Assembly (NCBI GenBank): GCA_021232515.1
Contig: JAJPOQ010000156.1
Coordinates: 1-54,616, forward strand
Origin: Lentisphaeraceae bacterium
GTDB lineage: Bacteria; Verrucomicrobiota; Lentisphaeria; Lentisphaerales; Lentisphaeraceae
DNA: 54,616 nucleotides
Reading direction: 5' to 3'
The translations under genes and the position numbers were made by a program. Below are positions 42,548-50,904 of the stretch, piece by piece (position 1 is the stretch's first letter; every line of letters begins with the position of its first letter). The notes below the pieces were generated by a model. It saw only the letters and a program-made list of their open reading frames with translations, was not told the DNA's origin and ran no database searches.

Positions 42548-43639
42548 TTACTTGTTAACAAACTTTAGGCAGATAGGCGCAGGAAGACTTAAAGAGTTAC
42601 CTGTGTGAGTGAGAGTTCCTTTTTCAGAATCAACTTTAAAAACTTGTATGTCATTTGTTCTTCTATTTGCTACAAGTAAAAAGTTGCCTTCTGGACTTAA
42701 AGCAAAGTTTCTCGGCCAGTTACCACGAGTTGATTCATGGCCAATAAGGCTAAGTTTGCCATTTGTTTGATCAATTGAATATATAACAATGCTGTTGTTG
42801 CCGCGGTTTGAACCGTAGAGGAACTTACCATTTGGGTGAACATGTATATCGGCACAGTTGTTATACTCTGCCCAGTCAGCAGGTTTAGTCGAAATAGTTT
42901 GCTGTAGGTCGAGCTGGCCATGATCTAGATAGTGAAATGCTGAGACTGTTGAGTTTAATTCATTGATAACGTAAGCAAATTTATTATTTGGGTGAAAGGT
43001 AAAGTGTCTTGGGCCAGAACCTTTCGGAACGATTGTTGCACTTGGTGTATTTAAACTTAATTTTTCGAAATTTTCGTCAAACTTATAAGTGACGATTTTA
43101 TCTAAACCTAGATCAGCGACAAAGACATACTTTCCATCTGGACTCATTTTTACATTGTGAGCATGAGGACCAGTTTGACGTTTTGATGCGTTCGAAGGTT
43201 TAAACTTTTTGTGTGAGTGGTTGCGACTAGGGCTTATAAGTTTGCCATCGTCAACAGAAACGACAGTTGTATCTCCACTGCCATAGTTTGCGACGACTAC
43301 AGAAGTATTTGTCTTTGAGACTTCTATGTGACAAGGGCCTTTACCTGTACTGCTAGCTTCACTTACGAAAGTAAGGCTACCATCTGAATTTATTTTGTAT
43401 GAGCGGATTTTATTGTTCGCACAAACAGTGTAAAGGAAATTTTTATCAGGGCTTAGTGTAAGAAAACCTGGGCTTTTAAGATCGCTTTGTTGGTAGGTTT
43501 TTGTTAATTTTCCAGTCGTTTTGTCTAGCTGAATTCTGAACATGCCATCTGGGCTACCAGTACCAACATATATGTCTTCAGTTGTTGAAGAGCAGCTAAA
43601 AAGTAAGAGCGAAGATAAGAGTAAAGCGAATAGTCTCAT
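42548..43639 (-). CDS. Lactonase-fold (6-phosphogluconolactonase-like) beta-propeller lipoprotein
   Basis: A 363-residue lipoprotein (lipobox LLLFSC, Cys16) whose mature part is a seven-bladed propeller of the lactonase family PF10282: FLTLSPDKNFLYTVC, GPCHIEVSKTNTSVVVANYGSG, TGPHAHNVKMSPDGKYVFVADLG, GPRHFTFHPNNKFAYVINELNSTV, CADIHVHPNGKFLYGSNRG, WPRNFALSPEGNFLLVANR. E. coli Pgl of this fold is cytoplasmic, whereas this one is exported, so a role as pentose-phosphate enzyme is doubtful; it may hydrolyse extracellular sugar lactones. Confidence 0.9.
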   Translation of the reverse strand: MRLFALLLSSLLLFSCSSTTEDIYVGTGSPDGMFRIQLDKTTGKLTKTYQQSDLKSPGFLTLSPDKNFLYTVCANNKIRSYKINSDGSLTFVSEASSTGKGPCHIEVSKTNTSVVVANYGSGDTTVVSVDDGKLISPSRNHSHKKFKPSNASKRQTGPHAHNVKMSPDGKYVFVADLGLDKIVTYKFDENFEKLSLNTPSATIVPKGSGPRHFTFHPNNKFAYVINELNSTVSAFHYLDHGQLDLQQTISTKPADWAEYNNCADIHVHPNGKFLYGSNRGNNSIVIYSIDQTNGKLSLIGHESTRGNWPRNFALSPEGNFLLVANRRTNDIQVFKVDSEKGTLTHTGNSLSLPAPICLKFVNK

Positions 43640-43780
43640 TTAAAGATCCTGTTTTTAAGGTGAAGGAAAATCATAGTTCCTTCCTTCAAAATGTGCAAAT
43701 AATTATGATCAATGTAGAGTTGATATTTAAAAAAACGTAAGTGTGGGCATCTTTAAGGAAATTTTAACTCTCAGGTAATT

Positions 43781-44182
43781 ATGATTGACGCAGAGATACA
43801 GCAAGAGTACGAGTCTTTTCTTCAAGAAGTTCTTCGCGATGAAAAGGTTTGGGTACTACAAAATCAAGACGGCATGGCTTGTCAAAGCTCTATGGAGTAT
43901 GAAGATGCTATGTGTGTTCTGTTTTGGTCAAACTGTGTTAGAGCTGATGAAGAGCGAGAGGAAGACTTCCAAGACTTAGAAGCAGAGAGTATTAGTTTAT
44001 TTGACTTTATCTTTCAGTGGTTGCCAAATATGGCAGAGGAAGGAGTTATCTGTGGACTAAACTGGTACTCTGGAGAGGGTGGATTGGAGGTTGAGCCTAT
44101 GGATATAAAGGGCCACTTGGAAATGATTTTACCTGATGATATGGCCGCACGCTTTGCTAAAGACGTTGATTCTCTCAACTAG
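43781..44182 (+). CDS. DUF2750 protein
   Basis: A 133-residue cytoplasmic protein with the DUF2750 pattern: VWVLQNQDGMACQSS, VLFWSNCVRA, SLFDFIFQWLPNMAEEGVICGLNW and a GLEVEP segment. The family is small, acidic and of unknown function. It is divergent from the lactonase-like gene, and its 3' end overlaps that of the convergent methyltransferase by 8 bases. Confidence 0.85.
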   Translation: MIDAEIQQEYESFLQEVLRDEKVWVLQNQDGMACQSSMEYEDAMCVLFWSNCVRADEEREEDFQDLEAESISLFDFIFQWLPNMAEEGVICGLNWYSGEGGLEVEPMDIKGHLEMILPDDMAARFAKDVDSLN

Positions 44183-44816
44183 ATTTTTGATAAACTGAAC
44201 TTTTTAAGAGCTTCTTACAGCTCGAAACATCTTTTTTAAGTATAAGGTTTTTGGAAAACCATAGATCAAAGTCAGGCAGCTCTTTGGTCTCTAATCTGCA
44301 AGTTAACTTAAAAAATTTGTAGAGAAACCTTACAAATACTTTTCTTATCCATGTCGATTTTGGATGAATATAAAAATCGACCATTGACCAGTAACCACCT
44401 GCGCACAATTGAGATAGTAATAAGTCGGCTATTTTTTCGAATTCAGTTTGATCAAAACAGTCGAGGAAATAGTGAGTTACAATTAAGTCAAAGGAATGAT
44501 CTGGAATGGTCGTTTCGTCACCGACGATAAAGTCTATATTTTTAGTATCAGGAACTTTTGATTTAGCTAAGTCGATCATTTTTGGTGAAATATCGATATA
44601 GGTAAGCTTTTCAAACTGTTTTGAAGCGACGAGCTCTTTTAGAAACTTGCCAGTTCCACCACCGATGACTAAGATGTGTTTAAACTTACTTGGAATGTTC
44701 TTCAAGTTTTCGAGCTGAGAATTGTGGAGTTTGCCTCCAAAGAAGAGGGCGCCGAGCAGGTCATACACTGGCGCAATAGCTGAAAAATCGATTTGTTTCT
44801 TTGAATTCTTAGTCAA
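44175..44816 (-). CDS. Class I SAM-dependent methyltransferase
   Basis: A 213-residue methyltransferase with motif I KHILVIGGGTGKFLKELV at about 48-65, motif II YIDISPKMIDLAKS, IDFIVGDETTIP and the post-II DLIVTHYFLDCFD. It is of the UbiE/Methyltransf_11 type. The C-terminal part after residue 140 (FYIHPKSTWIRKVFVRFLYKF) is hydrophobic-basic and may touch a membrane. Substrate unknown. Confidence 0.87.
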   Translation of the reverse strand: MTKNSKKQIDFSAIAPVYDLLGALFFGGKLHNSQLENLKNIPSKFKHILVIGGGTGKFLKELVASKQFEKLTYIDISPKMIDLAKSKVPDTKNIDFIVGDETTIPDHSFDLIVTHYFLDCFDQTEFEKIADLLLSQLCAGGYWSMVDFYIHPKSTWIRKVFVRFLYKFFKLTCRLETKELPDFDLWFSKNLILKKDVSSCKKLLKSSVYQKSS

Positions 44817-44915
44817 ATTGAGTCAATCTTAAGTATAAGTTGTCAAATATTTTCAATTCGTCAGTACTACATAAGCGAGTACTTAACGTGTCGTGGTTAA
44901 TAATAGAGAGAAATT

Positions 44916-45797
44916 ATGAAAAAGATATTAGCAATATTGGTTTTGAGCATCATTGGCTTGACTCCTTTGCAAGCTCAAACACCGAAAGTTGATGAGTCTG
45001 GGACTGTTGTAAACGTGGCAGACTTAGCGAAAGCTACAGAGTTGGACTTTTCTGTCAAAAAAATTAAATCAGTTAAAGGTTTTAAGAAGCTCAAGAACTT
45101 AAAGATGTTGAATCTTTTTGGAAGTAAAGAACTTAAAGATGCTTCTGAACTAAAATACCTCAAAAACTTACAAGAATTGTCTCTCGAAGAAACGGGTCTT
45201 GAAGATATTTCATTTTTGAAAAGTCTTAGATCTCTCAAGGTTTTAAATCTTAAAGGCTGCAAAAGCGTCAAAAACCTTAAGGCTCTTAAGAGTCTAAAGA
45301 AGTTGGAAGAGCTTAATATTGATAGCGTTGATGTTAAAGACTTGGCAGATATAAAAGGCCTTAAGTATCTCAAAAAATTGAATATTTCTGGAACTTCGGT
45401 TACGCACCTTAAGGATATAGTTACACTCAGAGGTCTTGAGGAGTTGGATATGTCTTTCTCTGAAGTTCTTGATTTGAGCCCACTTGCTAAGCTTGTTAAA
45501 CTTAAGAGGCTTGATCTTTCAGATGGAGAAGTGACTGACTTAAGTGGCATCGCAAATATGAATTCCATTGAGTATCTCTACGTAAATAGTCTCCAAGCGA
45601 AAGATTACAGTGTAGTTGGAACTTTGATGGGCTTGAAAAGATTTTACTGTCTTGCTTCAAGTATGAAGGATCTTAGTCCTCTAGAGAATCTGAAGAAACT
45701 TGAAACTGTAGACGTTGAAGGGTCTGAAGTACCACTTAAAGAAGTTAAACGCCTTAAGATTGTCTTTGCAGGGGACATTCGTATTAATTACGATTAG
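44916..45797 (+). CDS. Secreted leucine-rich repeat protein
   Basis: A 293-residue protein with a Sec signal (MKKILAILVLSIIGLTPLQAQ) and about ten repeats of about 22 residues from residue 45 to the end with the LxxLxxLxL pattern, as in LKNLQELSLEETGLEDISFL and LRSLKVLNLKGCKSVKNL. It resembles the internalin-type or bacterial cysteine-free LRR. The repeats are unusually Lys-rich (LKKLEEL-type). A ribosome site GAGAG precedes the ATG. A protein-binding role is likely; the target is unknown. The C-terminal part of the kinase at 37549-39489 carries related LRR-like segments. Confidence 0.85.
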   Translation: MKKILAILVLSIIGLTPLQAQTPKVDESGTVVNVADLAKATELDFSVKKIKSVKGFKKLKNLKMLNLFGSKELKDASELKYLKNLQELSLEETGLEDISFLKSLRSLKVLNLKGCKSVKNLKALKSLKKLEELNIDSVDVKDLADIKGLKYLKKLNISGTSVTHLKDIVTLRGLEELDMSFSEVLDLSPLAKLVKLKRLDLSDGEVTDLSGIANMNSIEYLYVNSLQAKDYSVVGTLMGLKRFYCLASSMKDLSPLENLKKLETVDVEGSEVPLKEVKRLKIVFAGDIRINYD

Positions 45798-45819
45798 TCT
45801 TTAAGTTTAAATAATTTTG

Positions 45820-45852
45820 TAAATGGTCGGCATATAGCCGGCCATTTTTTTT
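45820..45852 (+). terminator. Terminator after the LRR gene
   Basis: AAATGGTCGGC pairs with GCCGGCCATTT around ATATA and is followed by TTTTTTTTG. It is a clear intrinsic terminator 20 bases after the stop. Confidence 0.93.
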
Positions 45853-45935
45853 GTTTTCATTAGAGGTACTTCTTTAGATTTACTTATGGAGAATTAGGTT
45901 TTATTTCTTACAAAAAAATAATTAAGGGGCTTTCC

Positions 45936-47588
45936 ATGTTTGGAAACAATTTTTTCGGGGGAATGCGTTTAAAAGCTATGAGTGCTTTCACTTGTGGTTT
46001 GATTGCATCTACTAGTGTTTATTCTGCAGAAAACCAGGCAAAAATCTCAGCAGACATTTCAAAAGAGATTCGTTCAGGCGGCTTAACTTACGGCTTATCC
46101 GTAATTGAAAACCAAGATTACTTGAAAGGCATTGAGTCGCTTTTTAAGGCATATGGTGTTCAGGATATGGAGAAAACCATGAAAGCGGTTTCTCTGTGGG
46201 ATAAGGTGTCTAAAGATTTAGGTTTTGCAGATATAGATGGTTCAGGTTTTAGCGTAGTTAAAGAAAACGGTAACTACCTTATGGATCTATTCATGCATGC
46301 TAAAGATGGCCATGAAGGTAATACTTTCTGGAAACTTATTGGTGGAAATGCAGAACCTTTAGTATCAAACTCTGTATTGCCAGAAAACACAATATTGTCT
46401 GGGGCTGTAAGAGTTGATCTAGTTCCTATTTGGAAATTTATTAAAAATGATTTACCAAAACTTGATCATGAGTTAATTCCTAAAGCTCAGTTAGACGTGA
46501 TGATTCAGCAGGTTGAACAGCAAGCATTGATGCTTGGCGCACCAGTTGAAGATTTTCTTAAAGCTTTAAGTACAGAAATGAACTTGTTTGTGACGATGGA
46601 CGATAGTCGTACTATGACTTTGCCAAATACACCGCCACTTCCAACTATGTCTATTTCGTTTTTGATAAAGAAAGAGTCTGAACTAATTCAAAACTTGCTT
46701 TTAGGTTTCTCTCAACAAATGCAGCCAGAGAAGTCCAAAGTTGGTGGCTTTGATGTTGTGACCATGCCTATGCCGCTGCCAACGGCAACAGCAGCAGGTT
46801 TTGCTTATGATAAAGATTGGTTGATTCTTACTTCAGACATTAAGAATGTTGATAAAATTGTGGAAGCTCAAAGTGGTAAGTCTTTGGTGAAGTCTGCGAA
46901 ATTTAAACAATTCTCTAGCATGGTGAAGCCAGCAAATAACTCTTTTTATATGAGTGGTGAGATCTATGACTTAGTGAAAGATAAACTGCAAGTTTTGCCA
47001 GAAGAGATGAAATCTCCAGCTGCTTCATTGGATTATACTTTATTCCAAGGTAATCGCCCAGAATTCTTTTACTTAGGTTATAAAAAACAAAATGGTTTTA
47101 AAGCTGAAGTAAGTTCAACATTTAACCTCCCTCAAGGTAACATGCTGACTTCTGTAGCAGTTGCTGGTATTGTTGCAGCGATGGTTTTACCAGCACTAGG
47201 TAAAGCAAGGCAGAAAGCAAAGATGGCTAAGTCTAAGTCTCGCTTAAAGCAAATGGGGACAACTGTTGCGATGTACTTTACTGATGGAGGAAGCGCTTAT
47301 CCAAAAGATTTCACCAAGTTTGATTTTGATCCGTTTATTCTCGCTCACCCAACTGATGAGTTTCAAGTGACTCTTAAAGATATGATGGAAGGTAATAGCA
47401 AATATCTATTTCTGATTAAATCTGGAGAAAGATATGAAGGTTCTCGTTTAAAGCCTATGATTATGGAAAAGCCAGGAGTCTGGGGGAACAGTGACGTGAA
47501 TGTTGTTTTTGAAGATGGTCACGTTGAACAGTTTAATGGAAACACTGTTGAAGAAGTTCTAAATAATATCAAAGCTAGATACAAATAA
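45936..47588 (+). CDS. Exported protein with C-terminal pseudopilin-like module
   Basis: A 550-residue protein with a probable Sec signal (CGLIASTSVYSA, cut near residue 31). Residues 40-400 form a region without a family I recognise, rich in long helices and beta strands. From about 404 the chain has TSVAVAGIVAAMVLPALGKA followed by RQKAKMAKSKSRLKQMGTTVAMYF and an ending with NVVFEDGHVEQFNG. These segments match the N-terminal helix, the following helix and the C-terminal VxFxDGHV signature of pseudopilins common in Lentisphaerae and planctomycetes (DUF1559-type), except that here there is no prepilin cleavage site and the helix is internal. AAGGGG precedes the ATG; bounded by two terminators. 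Confidence 0.8.
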   Translation: MFGNNFFGGMRLKAMSAFTCGLIASTSVYSAENQAKISADISKEIRSGGLTYGLSVIENQDYLKGIESLFKAYGVQDMEKTMKAVSLWDKVSKDLGFADIDGSGFSVVKENGNYLMDLFMHAKDGHEGNTFWKLIGGNAEPLVSNSVLPENTILSGAVRVDLVPIWKFIKNDLPKLDHELIPKAQLDVMIQQVEQQALMLGAPVEDFLKALSTEMNLFVTMDDSRTMTLPNTPPLPTMSISFLIKKESELIQNLLLGFSQQMQPEKSKVGGFDVVTMPMPLPTATAAGFAYDKDWLILTSDIKNVDKIVEAQSGKSLVKSAKFKQFSSMVKPANNSFYMSGEIYDLVKDKLQVLPEEMKSPAASLDYTLFQGNRPEFFYLGYKKQNGFKAEVSSTFNLPQGNMLTSVAVAGIVAAMVLPALGKARQKAKMAKSKSRLKQMGTTVAMYFTDGGSAYPKDFTKFDFDPFILAHPTDEFQVTLKDMMEGNSKYLFLIKSGERYEGSRLKPMIMEKPGVWGNSDVNVVFEDGHVEQFNGNTVEEVLNNIKARYK

Positions 47589-47594
47589 AATCTA

Positions 47595-47621
47595 AGCGAG
47601 CACCGGTTATTGGTGCTCGCT
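47595..47621. terminator. Bidirectional terminator between pseudopilin-like gene and symporter
   Basis: AGCGAGCACC pairs perfectly with GGTGCTCGCT around GGTTATT. The flanks are only moderately T-rich (CAAATATTT on one side, TAGATTTTATTT on the other strand), but the stem separates two convergent genes. Confidence 0.8.
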
Positions 47622-47628
47622 CAAATAT

Positions 47629-49107
47629 TTAAGCTTTCTTTGGAAAGAATTTACCAACAGTTTCTTCTGTTGGTGGAGCAGAGACTAATGATCCAATGAG
47701 CATAGCAGCTGCTGAAGCTAAGAACATGAAGGTTACTGGCATAACACCCATGATAAGCTGAGTTTCGTGTGAGAAGCCGTTATTCGCCGCTCTAAAGAAC
47801 AAAATACACCACATGACTGCAGTCACTATAAGCGAAGCCATCGCTCCGACTTTAGTTGCCCGTCGCCAATAGAGCGCGGCAAAGACTATAGGAAAGAGGG
47901 CAGCAAATCCAGAAAAACACCAAACAGCTAAGCGGAAGACTTGAGGTGGAGCTATTTGTGCTAGTCCCCAAGTTACAGCAACGATAAGCACGATAAAGAT
48001 TCTACCGGCCCATATTTTTTGCTTATCAGTAAAGTTACTTTCGTCTTTGATCGAAAAGAGAAAGTCATTTGTGAACATTGTACCGACACACATGAATTGT
48101 GAGTCCAAAGAAGACATGATAGCTGCTAAGATACCAGCACCAAGTATTCCGGCCATATAAGGCGAGCCAAGTTTCTTGATCATGATTGGTAAGATAAGCG
48201 TTGTCTTTGTATCAGAGGCCAATTGTGTCACTGACCATATGCCGATAAGTACGCATGGAACCCATACAAGCATGATACAGATAGGGTGTAATCCTACCGA
48301 AAGTTTAAATGACTTTGCAGACTTTGCGGTTAACCAATGCTGGAAGAGGTGAGGGAACATTCCCACAGAAAGAGGAATCAAGAAATAACTGAAAAATTCA
48401 GAATGCTTAAAGTGTTCTTCACGACTTAAGTGACCAGCATGCTCTGAGTTAAGTACAGCTTCAGAAGCAGCTTGTAGACCACCAAGTTTATCGGAGATCA
48501 TATAAAACGCAATGATACCAGTTATGATGAAAACCAAAGTTTGCATGGCATTTGCCCAAGTTGTTCCGCGGATACCTCCAAAGAAAACGTAGACTAAAAC
48601 AACTCCACAGATTAATGCTCCTGCACTCGCTTTAGTTAACATGCCGTCGGATGTTTTAGCGAGAAATGCACCGCCAGCCATAACTCCAATGAGAAGATAA
48701 GGGATGACGAGAGCAACAAGGATAGGAAATAGCATATAGCCGAGGGCTTTACTTTCGTACCTTGCTTTGAAGAATTGGATCTGGGTATTGTAGTTATACT
48801 TTTTGCCAAAGGCCCAAAGCTTAATGCCGATAAGAAAGAAAACAGCAGAGTGTATAAGACCAGACCAAGAAGCCATAAGTCCATAAACACCGATTCCTCG
48901 TTGAAAGGCTTCACCAGAAGAGCCAACTAAAGCAAATGCTGTCATAGTCGTGCCAAACACGGTCAAGAGAAGGAGAACAGGTCCAATAGAGTTACTTGCT
49001 TTGAAGTAATCACTAGAGTCTCCTTTTTTGCCGAAGAAACTACTACTAACACCTAGGATGAGTATAAGACCTAGGTATCCGAAAATGATCATGATTGAAG
49101 GACTCAT
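47629..49107 (-). CDS. Sodium:solute symporter (SSS) family transporter
   Basis: A 492-residue protein of the SSS family with about 13 helices: FGYLGLILILGVSSSFFGKKG, FGTTMTAFALVGSSGEAFQRG, the core segment VYVFFGGIRGTTWANAMQTLVFIITGI, GILGAGILAAIMSSLDSQFMCVGTMFTNDF and late helices. The family uses Na+ to import sugars, amino acids, vitamins or organic acids. The small DUF3311 gene upstream overlaps its start by 4 bases (ATGA), a known companion of SSS transporters. The solute is not determinable. Confidence 0.93.
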   Translation of the reverse strand: MSPSIMIIFGYLGLILILGVSSSFFGKKGDSSDYFKASNSIGPVLLLLTVFGTTMTAFALVGSSGEAFQRGIGVYGLMASWSGLIHSAVFFLIGIKLWAFGKKYNYNTQIQFFKARYESKALGYMLFPILVALVIPYLLIGVMAGGAFLAKTSDGMLTKASAGALICGVVLVYVFFGGIRGTTWANAMQTLVFIITGIIAFYMISDKLGGLQAASEAVLNSEHAGHLSREEHFKHSEFFSYFLIPLSVGMFPHLFQHWLTAKSAKSFKLSVGLHPICIMLVWVPCVLIGIWSVTQLASDTKTTLILPIMIKKLGSPYMAGILGAGILAAIMSSLDSQFMCVGTMFTNDFLFSIKDESNFTDKQKIWAGRIFIVLIVAVTWGLAQIAPPQVFRLAVWCFSGFAALFPIVFAALYWRRATKVGAMASLIVTAVMWCILFFRAANNGFSHETQLIMGVMPVTFMFLASAAAMLIGSLVSAPPTEETVGKFFPKKA

Positions 49108-49370
49108 TTATCATCCTCCGTAGTTTTATCAGCTTCGCTAAGTGAATCTATTTTGCCTTCTGCAAAGTCTTCTATTTCACTTGGCCATGCATATTTCATA
49201 ACTAGGTACCAAAAAAGAGCAGCAACTAGGGAGTAACCGGCATGCCAAGTTAATCCTGAAGGTAAAAAGCCAAATACTAACGTTCTATCTGACCATAGCC
49301 AGAAGTCGTGATGCAGTACCATGAGTACTAGCACACCGACGAAAACTACGTTTCGCGCTTTGGGTGTCAT
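49104..49370 (-). CDS. DUF3311 small membrane protein, symporter companion
   Basis: An 88-residue protein with two helices (FVGVLVLMVLHHDFWLW and AGYSLVAALFWYLVMKYAW) and an acidic tail. DUF3311 proteins are encoded directly upstream of SSS symporters, and here the stop overlaps the symporter start by 4 bases. It starts 14 bases after the stop of the PQQ-like gene upstream. Confidence 0.88.
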   Translation of the reverse strand: MTPKARNVVFVGVLVLMVLHHDFWLWSDRTLVFGFLPSGLTWHAGYSLVAALFWYLVMKYAWPSEIEDFAEGKIDSLSEADKTTEDDK

Positions 49371-49384
49371 CTATGTACTCCGGA

Positions 49385-50902
49385 TTACTGTTTGATTGCA
49401 AACAAGTGAGTTTGAGTAGCGACATAAAGAACGCCATTTGCTATAACAGGCGAACCAAAGATAGAAGCCTCTAGGTAGATATTGGCTAATTCTTTTTTAG
49501 TCTTAGTTGCTTCAAAGATATAAAGCTCACCGTCTTCATTGCCGATATAAACTTTACCATCAACAAGAAGAGTTGAACCCCAGATGTGACTTTCAGTGTC
49601 ATGCGTCCAGTAAGTTTTGCCCGTGTGACGATCTAAACAGTGCAAAACACCGTTGAAGTCAGCAACGAATATAAGGTCTTTAGTGATTGAAGGAGTTGAA
49701 ATAGAACGGTTAATTTTTTGAGTTTGCCAAAGAATTTTACCTGTTGCAGCTTCAGCACAAACAAAGTTACCTAGTCCCGTACCGTGTTCAGGGTCTTGAC
49801 CAATTGGTACATAGACTTTGTCATCATAAATAACCGGAGTTGAGATGATTTCACTTGGACCTTCAGGTTTAGCGTATTTTATCGCTTTACCGTCCTTAAA
49901 TCTGTAGCTCTTAGGGTTACAGTCTATTTTCCAAGCTTCTTTAAGTTGCATTAACTCTTCTTCTTTGTTTTCAACAGGTTTAGAGTCGAAAGCATATAGG
50001 AAACCGTCAGGCGCACCGTAGAAAACCATGTCGCCTTTTGATGTCTTGGCATGAGCAGGCGTAGACCAGCTACCGTGAAGGATTCGCTCACTTATGCCTG
50101 ACATCTCTTCACCAGCAAGTTTGCCAGTCATCTTATCTAGACAGATAACAGCAGGAGAAAATGGTGATGGGATGTTTTTATGAGACCAGTCTACACCGTT
50201 TGATGTATTGCAGTAAACTTTGTCACCTATGACTAGTGGAGCCGAACTTGTTGCGTTGTGAGGGAAAACTCCGAGCTCTTCACGCATGTCGTAAACCCAC
50301 AGTATATCTGCATCTAGTTTACCTGGTTTTACATTAGTTTTAGCACCGCTGACACTGTTAATGTATTCAGCTTCTTTTTGGTAGCCTTGATTGCCGTTCT
50401 CCATGCCTTTTGCATCAACACAGATGATTTCACAACGGTTAGTCATGATGTAGACTCTGTCTCCGTCAACAGTTGGAGATGAGCAAATACCAAGATATTC
50501 CCAGTCATTTACTTTGCCGGAATCCATTTTTGGAACGGAAACTTGCCACTTAAATTTACCGGTTTTTTCATCGAGACAAAGAACGATACCGCGGTCACCT
50601 TTTATAGCTGGGTTGTGTGGTACTTCGTTATTTGTACCGACATATACCTGACCATTTGCAACAGTAGGGTTACCGTAAGTTTGAGAACCGAGTTTATGAA
50701 CCCAAAGGATGTTTTTACGACCTTCAGTAGTAAAGTCTTCTTTGTCGTCATCCCATTTGCCTGGGTTGAAGCTTGAAGGGACATTCTTGGAGTTAGAAAT
50801 CATATTTCTATCGTTCGTCTTGCCCCATTGAGGCCAATCTTCAGCAGTTGCTGTAAATGATAAACCGAGAGCTAGTGCAGTAGTGAAAAGTTTATTTCTC
50901 AT
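49385..50902 (-). CDS. Secreted PQQ-like beta-propeller protein
   Basis: A 505-residue protein with a Sec signal (MRNKLFTTALALGLSFTATA, cut before EDWPQWG). The mature part consists of PQQ/BamB-type propeller repeats: DWPQWGKTNDRN, TVANGQVYVGTNNE, CLDEKTGKFKWQVSV, PTVDGDRVYIMTNR, GLGNFVCAEAATGKILWQTQ, DFNGVLHCLDRHTGKTYW. No catalytic motif of quinoprotein dehydrogenases is seen, so binding of PQQ is not implied by the name. The gene begins 2 bases after the stop of the larger propeller gene. Function: sugar-binding, sensing or oxidoreductase; not settled. Confidence 0.88.
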   Translation of the reverse strand: MRNKLFTTALALGLSFTATAEDWPQWGKTNDRNMISNSKNVPSSFNPGKWDDDKEDFTTEGRKNILWVHKLGSQTYGNPTVANGQVYVGTNNEVPHNPAIKGDRGIVLCLDEKTGKFKWQVSVPKMDSGKVNDWEYLGICSSPTVDGDRVYIMTNRCEIICVDAKGMENGNQGYQKEAEYINSVSGAKTNVKPGKLDADILWVYDMREELGVFPHNATSSAPLVIGDKVYCNTSNGVDWSHKNIPSPFSPAVICLDKMTGKLAGEEMSGISERILHGSWSTPAHAKTSKGDMVFYGAPDGFLYAFDSKPVENKEEELMQLKEAWKIDCNPKSYRFKDGKAIKYAKPEGPSEIISTPVIYDDKVYVPIGQDPEHGTGLGNFVCAEAATGKILWQTQKINRSISTPSITKDLIFVADFNGVLHCLDRHTGKTYWTHDTESHIWGSTLLVDGKVYIGNEDGELYIFEATKTKKELANIYLEASIFGSPVIANGVLYVATQTHLFAIKQ

Positions 50903-50904
50903 AA

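Noticed and set aside
44975..45568. A 197-codon frame opposite the LRR gene
   Set aside because: The real gene has a signal peptide, a ribosome site and regular repeats; the antisense frame is Ser/Leu-rich because it mirrors the repeats.
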